A program made the position numbers and the translations under genes. A DNA stretch of 55,610 nucleotides from an uncultured Eubacteriales bacterium. GTDB lineage: Bacteria > Bacillota > Clostridia > Oscillospirales > CAG-272. This document shows positions 15,706-24,397 of the stretch, piece by piece; position 1 is the first letter of the stretch, and every line of letters begins with the position of its first letter. The notes under the pieces are model-generated. The model did no database searches, had not been told where the DNA came from, and saw only the letters and a program-made list of their open reading frames with translations. The stretch spans positions 1 to 55,610 of the forward strand of contig CAKSLU010000010.1 in the NCBI GenBank assembly GCA_934474225.1, in the 5' to 3' direction.

Positions 15706-16944
15706 TTACCCCTGCTTTTCCGGGGTGGCAGCCGCGGCTTCGGGCAGCGGCTCGTTTTTGTAGGTGAGGCGCAGCGTGATCGGTGTGATGAAACTGGTGA
15801 CGATGATCAGAATCAGAATAAACGGCATAATAGAGGAGTCGATGATCCCGCTCTCCACGCCCTTTTGCGCGCAGACGAGCGCAACCTCGGCGCGTGCCAT
15901 CATGCCGACGCCGATGCGCAGACCGTCCATGGGCTTGTAGCCGCAGAGTATCGCCATGCCGCCGCAGCCGATGACTTTGCCCGCGATGCCCGCCGCGATG
16001 AAGCAGATGCCAAACAGCATCATCGTCTCGCTGATGCCGCTGAAGGTGATCGTCAGCCCGATGTTGGCGAAGAAGACCGGCGTGAAAATCATGTAGCTCA
16101 TGACATCCGACTTGCGCTCGATGTAGCCGCGGTCGGGATTGCGCGCCAGCACGATGCCGGCGACAAACGCGCCCGTGATGTCCGCCACGCCGAAGAATTT
16201 CTCCGAGGCGTAGGCAAAGAAGAAGCAGAGCGCCAGGCTGAGAATCGGAATCATGCGGTGGTGCGGATAGCGGTGGTCGAGGAGGTCAAACAGCTTGTTG
16301 AGCACGATGCCGAGCGGGATGGCACAGACGAAGAAGAGCACGATTTTGCCCACCACCAGCATCGGCGAAGAGACGACCGCCGCCGTGTTCTGCATCGCGA
16401 TGACAAAGGAGAGCACCACCACGCCGATGATGTCGTCCAGTACCGCCGCCGTCACGATGGTGCTGCCCACCTTGGAGGAGATGCGCCCCATCTCGCGCAG
16501 GGTCGTCACCGTGACGCTGACCGAGGTCGCCGTCAGGATCGTGCCGTAGAACAGGCAGGAGACCATCGCGTCGTGCGTCAGGTTGGCAAAGCCGCCGTGG
16601 AACAGCACCGCCACGACAAAGCCAAGCCCCATCGGCATGGCGACGCCCGCCATCGTGATGATGACCGCGCCCACGCCGACATCGCGCAGCTGCTTGACAT
16701 CGGTCTCAAGCCCGGTCTCAAACATGATGAGAATGACGCCGATCTTGGCGAGGAAGCCGAGGCCGTCCATCGCGGTTGCGTCAAGGATGGTCTGCCCCGG
16801 GATGTAGCGAATCAGGCTCATGAGCAGACCCGTGATAAGCAGACCGACCACCGTCGGCAGATTGAATTTTGTGCACGCTTTCGCCAGCAGCTTGGACACG
16901 ATCAGAATCATGGCAAGCGGCAGCAGCATATTGTAGTATTCCAT
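15706..16944 (-). CDS. Cation:proton antiporter (CPA2 / NapA-KefB type)
   Basis: The protein has 412 residues with about 12 membrane helices. FNLPTVVGLLITGLLM near the N-terminus and FVAGIVLARNPD in the second half are typical of the Na+/H+ exchanger family of the CPA2 group. The middle GTILTATSVSVTVTTLREMG contains the unwound helix region of these exchangers. No RCK/TrkA-N domain is attached. It should exchange Na+ or K+ for protons at the cytoplasmic membrane; ion choice cannot be read. The start follows AAAGAAGGAA, with a good promoter at 16990-17018. Confidence 0.88.
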   Translation of the reverse strand: MEYYNMLLPLAMILIVSKLLAKACTKFNLPTVVGLLITGLLMSLIRYIPGQTILDATAMDGLGFLAKIGVILIMFETGLETDVKQLRDVGVGAVIITMAGVAMPMGLGFVVAVLFHGGFANLTHDAMVSCLFYGTILTATSVSVTVTTLREMGRISSKVGSTIVTAAVLDDIIGVVVLSFVIAMQNTAAVVSSPMLVVGKIVLFFVCAIPLGIVLNKLFDLLDHRYPHHRMIPILSLALCFFFAYASEKFFGVADITGAFVAGIVLARNPDRGYIERKSDVMSYMIFTPVFFANIGLTITFSGISETMMLFGICFIAAGIAGKVIGCGGMAILCGYKPMDGLRIGVGMMARAEVALVCAQKGVESGIIDSSIMPFILILIIVTSFITPITLRLTYKNEPLPEAAAATPEKQG

Positions 16945-16989
16945 GCGAATTCCTTCTTTAATTCTGTACTTTTCAAAGCAACATCCCTT

Positions 16990-17018
16990 ATTTTATCACA
17001 AGTGTCATGCCGCGTCAA
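16990..17018 (-). promoter_or_regulatory. Promoter of the antiporter gene
   Basis: On the minus strand TTGACG (17018-17013) and TAAAAT (16995-16990) are separated by exactly 17 bases. Confidence 0.7.
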
Positions 17019-17052
17019 GCCGTTTTACAAAGATTTCGCGCGGAGAGGGCGC

Positions 17053-17589
17053 TTACACAACGGCGAGCGGGGCGAGCGTCTCCACCGCGCATGCGGTGAG
17101 CAGCGCCGCGTGTTCTGCAAGGGCGGCGTCGCCTTTGGGGCAAGGCGCGCCGTATTCGGCGAGAAAATCCAGCGCATGCGGGTGTTTGCCGCCGCGCGCC
17201 GCCTCCAGTGAGAGAAACAGCCTGCCGTCGTCGCCGAGGTACGCGGCGGACGCGCCCGAGAAGTCCTGCGCGGCGAGGAGACGGCAGACCCGCGTAAGGT
17301 CAGAGACCGTCTCAAAGGCGTAGAGCAGGCGGCGCGTGCCGCCCGTTTCCGCGCAGCTGACAAACAGCTCACAGCCGCCGCCCCGCCCGCGGAAGATCTG
17401 GATGCAGATTTTGTCCTGCGCCGCGGCAAAGCCGAGCGGCGCGCCCGCCGCGTCGAGAATGTCCCGCACAACGCGCCGCGCCTCGGCACCGCCGCCGTCG
17501 GACAGCGCCGTGTCCAGCGCGTAGAGCGCCATGTCCGCTTCGGTCAGCATCACCTTGAGCTTGCCTTCGCCGATATGGATGAGTTCCAT
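17053..17589 (-). CDS. MecA-like adaptor protein
   Basis: The protein has 178 residues. The N-terminus MELIHIGEGKLKVMLTEADM has the form of the MecA/NegA family, whose N-terminal domain binds substrates and whose C-terminal domain docks on ClpC. A second domain starts near residue 85 (RRLLYAFETVSDLTRVCRLL), the typical MecA 'F..feDvi.la' segment. It is shorter than B. subtilis MecA (218 aa), mainly through a shorter linker. The likely role is handing proteins to ClpCP. The start follows GGGGGA and the gene appears monocistronic. Confidence 0.7.
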   Translation of the reverse strand: MELIHIGEGKLKVMLTEADMALYALDTALSDGGGAEARRVVRDILDAAGAPLGFAAAQDKICIQIFRGRGGGCELFVSCAETGGTRRLLYAFETVSDLTRVCRLLAAQDFSGASAAYLGDDGRLFLSLEAARGGKHPHALDFLAEYGAPCPKGDAALAEHAALLTACAVETLAPLAVV

Positions 17590-17767
17590 TGCCGTGTCCC
17601 CCGTATGTAAAAGAGAATCAGAATCTACTATCCATTATAGCGGAAAACCGAAAAACGGCTACCCCTAAAAAAGAGGAAGCCGTGGAAGAGAGCGGCAGTT
17701 CGGGGGCGAAATTGCCGGGAAGTGCCGTTTTCGGCGGATTTTTGCGGCTTGCTCTCGCCGCATAAAG

Positions 17768-17879
17768 CCTCCCCCCCGGTAAAGGGAGGTGGCGGCGATA
17801 GCCGACGGAAGGATTGTTACAAAGCCAAGGAACAACCCCTCAGGCGCTCACGCGCCAGCTCCCCTTGCACAGGGGAGCC
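17768..17879 (+). repeat. Palindromic repeat module, short form
   Basis: Family of 3731, with right-hand stem GGCGCTCACGCGCC. Together with the hairpin repeat at 17947 it occupies most of 17590-17998. The rest of that stretch holds only the upstream region of the MecA-like gene (TATAAT at 17639-17634, minus strand). Confidence 0.9.
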
Positions 17880-17946
17880 GAATGGTCGCCCTAGCGGAAA
17901 CGGTGTACATATCATTTTACCCCCCGCAAAGTCCTTTGAAAGGGGC

Positions 17947-17982
17947 ATGGGGGAAACTTTCGTACACGAAAGTTTCCCCCAT
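17947..17982. terminator. Long hairpin terminator, copy 1 of a three-copy repeat
   Basis: ATGGGGGAAACTTTCGT pairs with its perfect complement across an AC spacer (17-bp arms). It lies just after the stop of the minus-strand sialidase-fold gene. Its flanks, AAAGTCCTTTGAAAGGGG on one side and TTCCTATTCTATC on the other, are shared with copies at 24684 and 32793, so the hairpin travels as a repeat. Confidence 0.75.
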
Positions 17983-17998
17983 ACATTCCTATTCTATC

Positions 17999-19684
17999 TT
18001 ACACTAACTTAATCTTCTGCCAGCCGCCGAGCGTCTCCTCGGTGAAAGCGCCGTCGTCGTCATTCTGCATCACCGCGTCGATTTCGGCGATGTCGGAACG
18101 CCCGAACAGCTCGCGCGGCAGCGAGAAGACCGTGACCGCGCCGTTGTCGCTGCCTGCCCAGGTGTCAGGTTCGCCGCTGAGCACCGTCTCGGCGGTCGCG
18201 CCGAAATCAGCGTTCGGCGCGTCGTCCAGCGCATACCAGACCTTGCCGCCGAGGTTTGCCCCCAGCGTGTAGACCTTGCGCCCGATGCGCAGTTTCAACT
18301 CGATGCCGTCGCCCGCCGTCAGATAGCGGTCGAGGCGATCCACGCGCAGGTAGAACCGGTCGCGGTCGTGCGCGGCGCGGATGGCGCACTGCGCCTGCGA
18401 TTCTGCGCCGATGAAGAGCGCGTCGGTGTTGCCGGTGAAGTCGGGCGTCAGCTCGCGCGCGTCGATGCGGTGGTTGAGATACAGCCGCGCCAGCATCAGG
18501 TCGTTGTCGATGTAGAGCAGCTTGTTGTCCGGCCCGCGCAGCTCGCGGATGTTGGGGTACGCCGCGATGATGCAGTGCGGCGTGTCCACCGAGAGCGAAC
18601 CCCAGTAGCCCCATCTGCCGCCGAAGGTGGTCAGCGGCTCGTCCACGCGGTAGTTCTTGCCGTGCTCGTCGCCGTAGAGAATGGTCTGCCTGCCCTCGCA
18701 GTTGAAGGAGAGCAGCGTCTCGCCGCTCGGCAGATGCGCGATGTACGGCCCCGCACCCTTGGTGAAGGCAAACATTTTGTCGGCGGGTCCCGCCTCGTCG
18801 ATGCCGAGCGGGCGCGCCCAGTTGTCGTGCGAGACCGCCGCCGTCACGCGGAAGCGGTAGTCGCCGCAGTCGGATTCGCAGGAGAACGCGATGTCGCCGT
18901 TGCCCAGCTCCACCGCCGTCGCCATCTGGTCGGTGAAGCATTTCGTGCCGCCGGAGGTCGTGCAGATGTAACTCTGCGAAACGCGGTGCGCCGCGTAGGG
19001 GGCGTCCTTGACATCCGGCGTCCAGGTCTCGCCGTTGTCATACGAGCGGATGATGGCAGAGCCGCTCGAAGTCTTGATCAGGCTGTCGGCGAGCAGGGAG
19101 GGGTCTTCGTAGAACTTCGGCGCGGTGTGCGAGAAGTAAATCTGCACTTCGCCGCTCGAAAGCACGAGGATGTACGGCTCCCAGCAGCGGCCGACATAGA
19201 CGACCTTCTCTTTGTCAAAGGTCTTGCCGCCGTCGTGCGAACGCAGGGTCAAGAGGCCGCAGTTCTTCGCGTCCCGCGAGTAGCCCTTGGAATAGCGCCA
19301 CTGGCAGACCACCAGCAGGTCGCCGTTCGGCAGCACCGCCGCATCCGGCGTGGCGTAGACAAAGCGGTCCTCTTCGCCGTCGCGCAGCACATCGTGCCCG
19401 GCGAGCAGGGCTGTGCGGGGCGTGAAATGCCGCAGATCGGCGCTGTGCGACGCATAGATGCTGCCGCCGAGGCGCATGTCCATGTGGACGAGGAAGTAGC
19501 TGCCGTCGGGCAGCTTTTTGACGCGCGGGTAGTAAACCTTGCGCGAGATGGCGGGGTTGGATTTGCCGTCGAGGGTGACAGTGTCGCGGAAAGAGGGCGC
19601 GAGGCGGTAGGCCGCGCATTCGCCCGCGTGCGAGTCGGTGACGGGGGCGGCGGTGTTAAGGTCGCGGATGGATACAGGTTTCAT
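17999..19684 (-). CDS. Sialidase-fold (BNR repeat) protein with C-terminal sugar-binding-like domain
   Basis: The protein has 561 residues. Asp-box motifs of six-bladed sialidase propellers occur: SHDGGKTF near residue 160 and SYDNGETWT near 222. The last 150 residues (DALFIGAESQAQCAIRAAHDRD...RFYLRVDRLDRYL) look like a family 9 carbohydrate-binding-type sandwich. No signal peptide is present, so it acts in the cytoplasm or is released by other means. It is probably a glycosidase or glycan-binding enzyme, but the catalytic Tyr/Glu pair could not be confirmed. The start follows AAAGGAA. No transporter is adjacent. Confidence 0.75.
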   Translation of the reverse strand: MKPVSIRDLNTAAPVTDSHAGECAAYRLAPSFRDTVTLDGKSNPAISRKVYYPRVKKLPDGSYFLVHMDMRLGGSIYASHSADLRHFTPRTALLAGHDVLRDGEEDRFVYATPDAAVLPNGDLLVVCQWRYSKGYSRDAKNCGLLTLRSHDGGKTFDKEKVVYVGRCWEPYILVLSSGEVQIYFSHTAPKFYEDPSLLADSLIKTSSGSAIIRSYDNGETWTPDVKDAPYAAHRVSQSYICTTSGGTKCFTDQMATAVELGNGDIAFSCESDCGDYRFRVTAAVSHDNWARPLGIDEAGPADKMFAFTKGAGPYIAHLPSGETLLSFNCEGRQTILYGDEHGKNYRVDEPLTTFGGRWGYWGSLSVDTPHCIIAAYPNIRELRGPDNKLLYIDNDLMLARLYLNHRIDARELTPDFTGNTDALFIGAESQAQCAIRAAHDRDRFYLRVDRLDRYLTAGDGIELKLRIGRKVYTLGANLGGKVWYALDDAPNADFGATAETVLSGEPDTWAGSDNGAVTVFSLPRELFGRSDIAEIDAVMQNDDDGAFTEETLGGWQKIKLV

Positions 19685-19758
19685 GGCAGATTCCTTTCGC
19701 GGTAGTCTTTTTCTTTATTGTAGCAAGCCGGGCGAAAAATAGCAAGCGTATTTTGCGG

Positions 19759-19797
19759 GAAAAAATCCCGCGCAATTTGGACTGCGCGGGGGATTTT
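19759..19797 (-). terminator. Terminator downstream of the XRE gene
   Basis: Read on the minus strand, AATCCCCCGCGCAG, a loop and GCGCGGGATTTTTT form a GC-rich stem followed by T6. A repeat module lies between it and the XRE stop. Confidence 0.65.
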
Positions 19798-19926
19798 GGC
19801 TCCCCTGTGCAAGGGGAGCTGGCGTGGAACACGCCTGAGGGGTTGTACCGTGCTCTTTCTATCTTTTTACTTTGTAACAATCCCTCCGTCATGCTTCGCA
19901 TGCCACCTCCCTTTGCACAAGGGAGG
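19798..19926 (-). repeat. Palindromic repeat module, short form (inverted)
   Basis: Family of 3731 on the minus strand, with stem GGCGTGGAACACGCC on one side and CATGCTTCGCATG on the other. Confidence 0.9.
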
Positions 19927-19949
19927 CAAAGATAGATTGCGCAAAAAAA

Positions 19950-19973
19950 CGGGCGACCGATGGTCGCCCCTAC
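19950..19973. repeat. Single short palindrome (GGGCGACC type)
   Basis: CGGGCGACCGATGGTCGCCC then CTAC, an inverted single copy of the element paired at 38260-38325. Confidence 0.75.
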
Positions 19974-19982
19974 GATGGGATA

Positions 19983-20249
19983 TTATTTTTGCCCCAGCAG
20001 CGTATCCGGAAACACGGCGGCGTGAATCAACTCGGCAGGGTCTACCGCCAGCGCATCCGCAATGCTGTAAAAGGCGTCCAAGGTGAAATTCTTCGTGATG
20101 CCGGGCGCTTCAATCAGACTGATGAGCGAACGGCTGAGCCCGGCTTTCTCGGCAAGCTGTTCCTGCGACATCCCGCGAATCTTGCGCAGCGATGCAATCG
20201 CAATGCCGAGCTGAACCAGCCGGTCGCGGTTCTTGAAGGTCACATCCAT
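19983..20249 (-). CDS. XRE-family transcription regulator
   Basis: The protein has 88 residues and is little more than one helix-turn-helix (IASLRKIRGMSQEQLAEKAGLSRSLISLIE) with a short tail (ADALAVDPAELIH) typical of Cro/CI-like regulators. The ATG at 20249 is preferred over 20270 because GGGGAG lies six bases upstream. It is transcribed away from the SLOG-like gene at 20397, and a palindrome in that gene's promoter is a plausible binding site. Confidence 0.85.
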   Translation of the reverse strand: MDVTFKNRDRLVQLGIAIASLRKIRGMSQEQLAEKAGLSRSLISLIEAPGITKNFTLDAFYSIADALAVDPAELIHAAVFPDTLLGQK

Positions 20250-20321
20250 CGTCTCTCCCCTGCCTTTCACTATAAATTATAGCCTTCGGACAGAGTTTAA
20301 TCCGCTTATACATATATGCAC

Positions 20322-20350
20322 TTGCTTATTTTATTAAGCAGATGTATAAT
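20322..20350 (+). promoter_or_regulatory. Promoter with embedded palindromic operator
   Basis: TTGCTT (20322-20327) and TATAAT (20345-20350) are spaced by 17 bases. TGCTTA-6-TAAGCA (20323-20340) covers the -35 and most of the spacer, and another TAAGCA half-site sits at 20375. Binding by the divergent XRE protein would block polymerase. Confidence 0.65.
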
Positions 20351-20396
20351 AAAAGATGTAATCGTGTAAATTTGTAAGCAAATCGAGGTGTGCAGG

Positions 20397-20861
20397 ATGG
20401 AGAGACCGTTTCGCGTGAGTCTGATTGGCGACGCCGCCGCGCCGCAGGGGTGGTCGGTGTTCTGTGCGGTGGCAAAGGCGGCGGGACGCTGCCTTTTTTA
20501 CAAGGAGCGCGTGGACTTTTTGCTCGGCGGGGATGCCGCCTTTGTCCGCGTTGCCGCTGCGGCGGTGCGTTGCGCAAACAAAGAACGCCCGGGCACGACG
20601 GCGCGGCTGCTGTTCCTCTCCACAGAGGGGGACGCGGGCGACTTCCCGGACGATGATTGTCCGCTTGACGGCATCGAGCGCATCCCGCCCGCGCCGCGCG
20701 GTGTGCTCCCCGCCCATCTGCGCGAAGCGGTTGACCGCGCCGACGCCTGCCTCTTCTGCGCGGCGTCGCAGGCGGGCGACGCCCGCGCGGCGCTGTGCTA
20801 TGCCGCCGCGGCGCAAAAGCCGTGCCGCAACCTGGCGGAGGATTTGTTGCCGCGGGGATAA
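20397..20861 (+). CDS. Small SLOG-like (YpsA/DUF1273-type) protein, tentative
   Basis: The protein has 154 residues. The order of elements (start RVSLIGDA, then FLLGGDAAFVRVAAAAVRCAN and a late RADACLFCAAS) resembles Rossmann-like SLOG proteins such as YpsA, which have GG-x-x-G-x-D followed by a long helix and a late 'AD' strand. The match is weak and the usual nucleotide-loop residues are altered, so binding may be lost. The ATG at 20397 follows CGAGGTG. It is paired head-to-head with an XRE regulator and followed by a repeat module. Confidence 0.45.
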   Translation: MERPFRVSLIGDAAAPQGWSVFCAVAKAAGRCLFYKERVDFLLGGDAAFVRVAAAAVRCANKERPGTTARLLFLSTEGDAGDFPDDDCPLDGIERIPPAPRGVLPAHLREAVDRADACLFCAASQAGDARAALCYAAAAQKPCRNLAEDLLPRG

Positions 20862-20879
20862 AAAATCGATGCGTGATTC

Positions 20880-21075
20880 GGCTCCCCTGTGTAAGGGGTA
20901 AGCTGTCCGAGACGCGCAGCGTCTCGCGGAGTTTTTCTTCGTCGGCTGAACACCGACGATTTCGCGAGCGAAACCGAAAAACATCCTCAACCGATAGGCG
21001 ACTGAGGGGTTGTTTCGTTGCCTCTGTAACAATCCCTCCGGCGCTCACGCGCCACCTCCCTTTGCACAAGGGAGG
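20880..21075 (-). repeat. Palindromic repeat module, long form (inverted)
   Basis: Family of 3731 on the minus strand with the complete three-hairpin segment. The remaining variable stem is GGCGCTCACGCGCC. Confidence 0.9.
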
Positions 21076-21121
21076 CGAAGATAGATTGCGCAAAAACGGG
21101 TCGGTGCGTATTTTCGTCCCT

Positions 21122-22600
21122 CTACGCCTTTTTTTCTTTTTTCAAAATATACTTCACTGTCGGGATGGCGAGGACAATATCGGCAGCAATCCATGCGCCG
21201 GGGTCGCCGAAGCAGACGGCGGCAAACGCCGCGTTCGACGCGGTGCTGTCAACCGGCGCGCCGTTGACTAAGACTGGCAGGAATGCGCAAATCAGCATGC
21301 GCGCGACCAGCTCCGCAATCCCCGCGCCGAGCACATAACCGGGGCGGGAAATGCCCTGCACGGCGTTGCGCATGACGAAAAGCGCGCCGAGCACCACAAA
21401 CAGCGAAAGATCCACAAGCATATAGGTATTGCCGAAACGGAGCGATTCCGCGGTGATTTTGTCCGCGCTGAGGAAAATGTGCTGATACGCGCCGCCGAGC
21501 ATGAGCAGCCCGCCGCCGAGCAGCACCGCCGCGGTGAGAATCAGCATCATGCCGAGCGTTTGCAGCGTGCCGCGGCGGATGCGCGCGCGGTCGCCGCGCC
21601 CGAAGTTCTGCGCGTTGTAGCCGAGCAGACCCGAGCCGAGCCCGTTGTAGGCGGTCATCAGGAAATTGAGCAGCTTGTTCGCCGCGCCGAAGCCGTTCTG
21701 CGCGGGCGTGCCCGCCACCATTTCGCCCGTGGCGGTGAGGTCAAACTGCACCACCGCGCCCTGCATCACGATGATGCCGACGGCGAGAATCGAAAATTGC
21801 AGCCCAAGCGGCACACCCTGCCGGATGTGCGCCAGAAGCGCGGGCATCGGCACGCGCCAGTCCGCCCGCTCGGGGCGCAGCGCGGGGTACTTCCGCAGCG
21901 TGTAGACGGCGCAGCCGACCAGGCTGAGCAGCTGGGCGGTGACGGTGGCGATTGCCGCCCCGGCAGGCCCCATGTGCAGCGGCACGAGGAAGAGCAAGTC
22001 CAGCCCCACATTCAGCGCGGTGGACACCGCGAGGAAGAGCAGGGGCGTGAACGAGTCGCCGAAGGCGCGCAGGATGCCGCAGATGAGGTTGTAGCCGATC
22101 TGCGCCGCCGTGCCGATGAAGATGATGAGGCAGTAGGTGTACGCCGCGGTGTAGACCTCGCCGTGCGCCGGGGTGACATGAATCAGCGCAAGCAGCTGCG
22201 GCAGCAGCACAACGGACAGCACCGTGAGAAACGCGGAGATGCCGAGCGACAGTTCAATCTGCGCGGCAAACGAGCGCCGCACGCCGCGCATGTCGCGGCT
22301 GCCCACGCAGTTTGCGGTGATGACGCTGAAGCCTGCCGTGCAGCCGAAGGCAAATTGCAGGAAGATGAAGGTGAGCGGCATCGTGTCGTTGACGCCCGCC
22401 ACCTGCTCGGCGGTGAGCACCTGCCCGCAGATGATGGCGTCGGTCAGGGTATAAATCTGCTGTAGGTAGTATGAGAGAATAATCGGCGCGGCATAGAGCA
22501 GGATCACGCGCCAGGGCGTGCCGCCCGTCAGATCCACCGGGCGGGAGAGCGCGCCGAGTGCCGCGCCGATGCCGCGCGGCTTTTTTGCGGTGTTTTTCAA
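21122..22600 (-). CDS. MATE-family efflux transporter (copy 2 of a tandem pair)
   Basis: The protein has 492 residues and 12 predicted helices. Family landmarks are PIILSYYLQQIYTLTDAIICG in helix 1-2 and NGFGAANKLLNFLMTAYNGLGSGLLGYNAQNFG in the middle loop. It begins at TTG 22598-22600, eight bases behind AGGAGG, because no ATG fits. It is closely similar along its whole length to the gene at 22622, with which it is co-directional and 21 bases apart, so the two arose by tandem duplication. Substrates are unknown; MATE proteins export cationic drugs or metabolites against Na+ or H+. Confidence 0.9.
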   Translation of the reverse strand: MKNTAKKPRGIGAALGALSRPVDLTGGTPWRVILLYAAPIILSYYLQQIYTLTDAIICGQVLTAEQVAGVNDTMPLTFIFLQFAFGCTAGFSVITANCVGSRDMRGVRRSFAAQIELSLGISAFLTVLSVVLLPQLLALIHVTPAHGEVYTAAYTYCLIIFIGTAAQIGYNLICGILRAFGDSFTPLLFLAVSTALNVGLDLLFLVPLHMGPAGAAIATVTAQLLSLVGCAVYTLRKYPALRPERADWRVPMPALLAHIRQGVPLGLQFSILAVGIIVMQGAVVQFDLTATGEMVAGTPAQNGFGAANKLLNFLMTAYNGLGSGLLGYNAQNFGRGDRARIRRGTLQTLGMMLILTAAVLLGGGLLMLGGAYQHIFLSADKITAESLRFGNTYMLVDLSLFVVLGALFVMRNAVQGISRPGYVLGAGIAELVARMLICAFLPVLVNGAPVDSTASNAAFAAVCFGDPGAWIAADIVLAIPTVKYILKKEKKA

Positions 22601-22621
22601 GGGGAAAACCTCCTATGGAAG

Positions 22622-24094
22622 TCAGGATTGCTTTTTTAAGATGTACTTCACCGTCGGAATCGCGAGGACAATGTCGGCGGCAAGCCATGCGCCGGGGTCG
22701 CCGAAGCAGACGGCGACAAACGCCGCGTTCGACGCCGTGCTGTCAATCGGCGCGCCGCCGACCAGTGCGGGCAGAAACGCGCAGATGAGCGAGCGCACCA
22801 CCAGTTCCGCGATGCCCGCGGCGAGGACATAGCCCGCGCGGGAGATGCCCTGCACGGCGTTGCGCAGCACATGAATCAGCCCGAGCAGCACATAGAGCGA
22901 GAGGTCGACAAGGATATAAGTGCCCCCGAATCGGAGGGATTCCGCGCTGATTTTGTCCGCGCTGAGGAAGATGCGCTGGTACGCGCCGCCCGCGGTGAGC
23001 AGCGCGCCGCAGACCGTGAGGACGACCGTGAGCAGCAGCATCATGCCGAGCGTCTGTAGCGTGCCGCGGCGGATGCGGTCGCGGTTGCCCGCGCCGTGGT
23101 TCTGCGCGTTGTAGCCGAGCAGACCCGAGCCGAGCCCGGTGTAGGCAGCCATCAGGAATTTGAGCAGCTTGTTTGCCGCGCCGAAGCCGTTCTGCGCGGG
23201 CGCGCCCGCCACCATCGCCCCGCCGGGAGTGATGTCAAAGCGCACCACCGCACCCTGCATCACGATGATGCCGATGGCAAGAATCGAGAATTGCAGTCCG
23301 AGCGGAATGCCCTGCCGCAGATGCGCGGCGTCGAGCTTTCTGTCCGGGCGGAAGTCTTCGCGCCGCGGGCGCAGCGCGGGATAGCGGCGGAGCATGTAGA
23401 CAACGCCGGCAAGGAGGCTGACCGCCTGCGCGAGGACGGTGGCGATTGCCGCCCCGGCGGGTCCCATGCGCAGCGGCACGAGGAAGAGCAGATCCAGCCC
23501 CACATTGAGGATGGTAGACAGCAGCAGGAAGACGAGGGCGGAAAACGAGTCGCCCAGCGCGCGCAGGATGCCGCAGATGAGGTTGTAGCCGATCTGCGTG
23601 ACGATGCCGAGAAAAATCACCAGGCAGTAGGTGTACGCCGCGGCGTAGACCTCGCCGTGCGCGGGTGTGATGCCGAGCAGCGCAAGCAGCTGCGGCAGCA
23701 GCAAAACGGCGGCGGCGGTCAGCAGGGCGGAAATGCCGAGCGACAGCCTGATCTGCGCCGCAAACGAGCGGCGCAGCCCGTCTTCGTCCCCGCTGCCGAC
23801 GCAGCCCGCCGTGATGACGCTGAAGCCTGCCGTACAGCCGAAGGCAAACTGCAGGAAGATGAAGGTCAGCGGAAAGGTGTCGTTGACGCCTGCCACCTGC
23901 CCGGCGGTGAGCACCTGCCCGCAGATGATGGCGTCGGTCAGGGTGTAAATCTGCTGTAAGTAATAGGAGAGGACGATCGGCGCGGCATAGAGCAGAATCA
24001 CGCGCCAGGGCGTGCCGCGCGTCAGATCCACCGGGCGCGAAAAAGCGGCAAATATCGCGCTGTGTCTGCGGTTGCCCTTTGTTTTTTGCTGCAC
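22622..24094 (-). CDS. MATE-family efflux transporter (copy 1 of a tandem pair)
   Basis: The protein has 490 residues when started at GTG 24094, which is five bases after a GGGGGGTGA site and gives the same N-terminus length as its tandem copy (492 aa). The ATG at 24187 lies upstream of the promoter and is unlikely. It carries the same MATE landmarks (PIVLSYYLQQIYTLTDAIICG; GFGAANKLLKFLMAAYTGLG). The promoter at 24135-24162 should drive both copies. Confidence 0.88.
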   Translation of the reverse strand: MQQKTKGNRRHSAIFAAFSRPVDLTRGTPWRVILLYAAPIVLSYYLQQIYTLTDAIICGQVLTAGQVAGVNDTFPLTFIFLQFAFGCTAGFSVITAGCVGSGDEDGLRRSFAAQIRLSLGISALLTAAAVLLLPQLLALLGITPAHGEVYAAAYTYCLVIFLGIVTQIGYNLICGILRALGDSFSALVFLLLSTILNVGLDLLFLVPLRMGPAGAAIATVLAQAVSLLAGVVYMLRRYPALRPRREDFRPDRKLDAAHLRQGIPLGLQFSILAIGIIVMQGAVVRFDITPGGAMVAGAPAQNGFGAANKLLKFLMAAYTGLGSGLLGYNAQNHGAGNRDRIRRGTLQTLGMMLLLTVVLTVCGALLTAGGAYQRIFLSADKISAESLRFGGTYILVDLSLYVLLGLIHVLRNAVQGISRAGYVLAAGIAELVVRSLICAFLPALVGGAPIDSTASNAAFVAVCFGDPGAWLAADIVLAIPTVKYILKKQS

Positions 24095-24134
24095 GGATGT
24101 CACCCCCCGAAAGAAAGCTCTTGAAAACAGAATC

Positions 24135-24162
24135 ATTATATTCGGATTTTGCAAAAATGCAA
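24135..24162 (-). promoter_or_regulatory. Promoter of the MATE pair
   Basis: Minus-strand TTGCAT (24162-24157) and TATAAT (24140-24135) lie 16 bases apart, 41 bases before the GTG start. Confidence 0.65.
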
Positions 24163-24231
24163 GAGAAAAATAAAAAAATGTAAGCATCCGATAAAAAAAT
24201 AAAAAAAGTTCTGAAAAATCGAAAATTCCTG

Positions 24232-24260
24232 TTGCATTTTCGTTTTGGGTGTGCTATAAT
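24232..24260 (+). promoter_or_regulatory. tRNA promoter
   Basis: TTGCAT (24232-24237), 17 bases, TATAAT (24255-24260), ending 17 bases before the tRNA. Confidence 0.75.
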
Positions 24261-24277
24261 AAATCCACGCGACAAAC

Positions 24278-24354
24278 GGAGGCATAGCTCAGCTGGTTAG
24301 AGTACTTGCTTGACATGCAAGGGGTCACTGGTTCGATTCCAGTTGTCTCCACCA
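24278..24354 (+). tRNA. tRNA-Val (anticodon GAC)
   Basis: A 77-nt cloverleaf with encoded CCA. The acceptor stem GGAGGCA pairs with TGTCTCC with one G-T pair. The anticodon stem CTTGC/GCAAG holds the loop TTGACAT, so the anticodon is GAC (codons GUC and GUU). The T-loop is GGTTCGATTCC. A promoter lies upstream, and the 3' end forms part of the terminator palindrome. Confidence 0.93.
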
Positions 24355-24397
24355 AATAATAAAGGCACCCATATGGGTGCCTTTATTATTTGGTGGA
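24348..24397. terminator. 50-bp perfect palindrome including the tRNA 3' end
   Basis: The sequence is self-complementary from TCCACCA of the tRNA through AAATAATAAAGGCACCC, AT/AT and back to TGGTGGA. The inner part is a normal bidirectional terminator, but its outer arms include the last seven tRNA bases. Confidence 0.85.

Noticed and set aside
15682..17211. A 509-codon plus-strand frame opposite the antiporter
   Set aside because: The translation is His/Asp/Arg-rich shadow sequence and starts inside a terminator; the minus frame is a clear membrane transporter.
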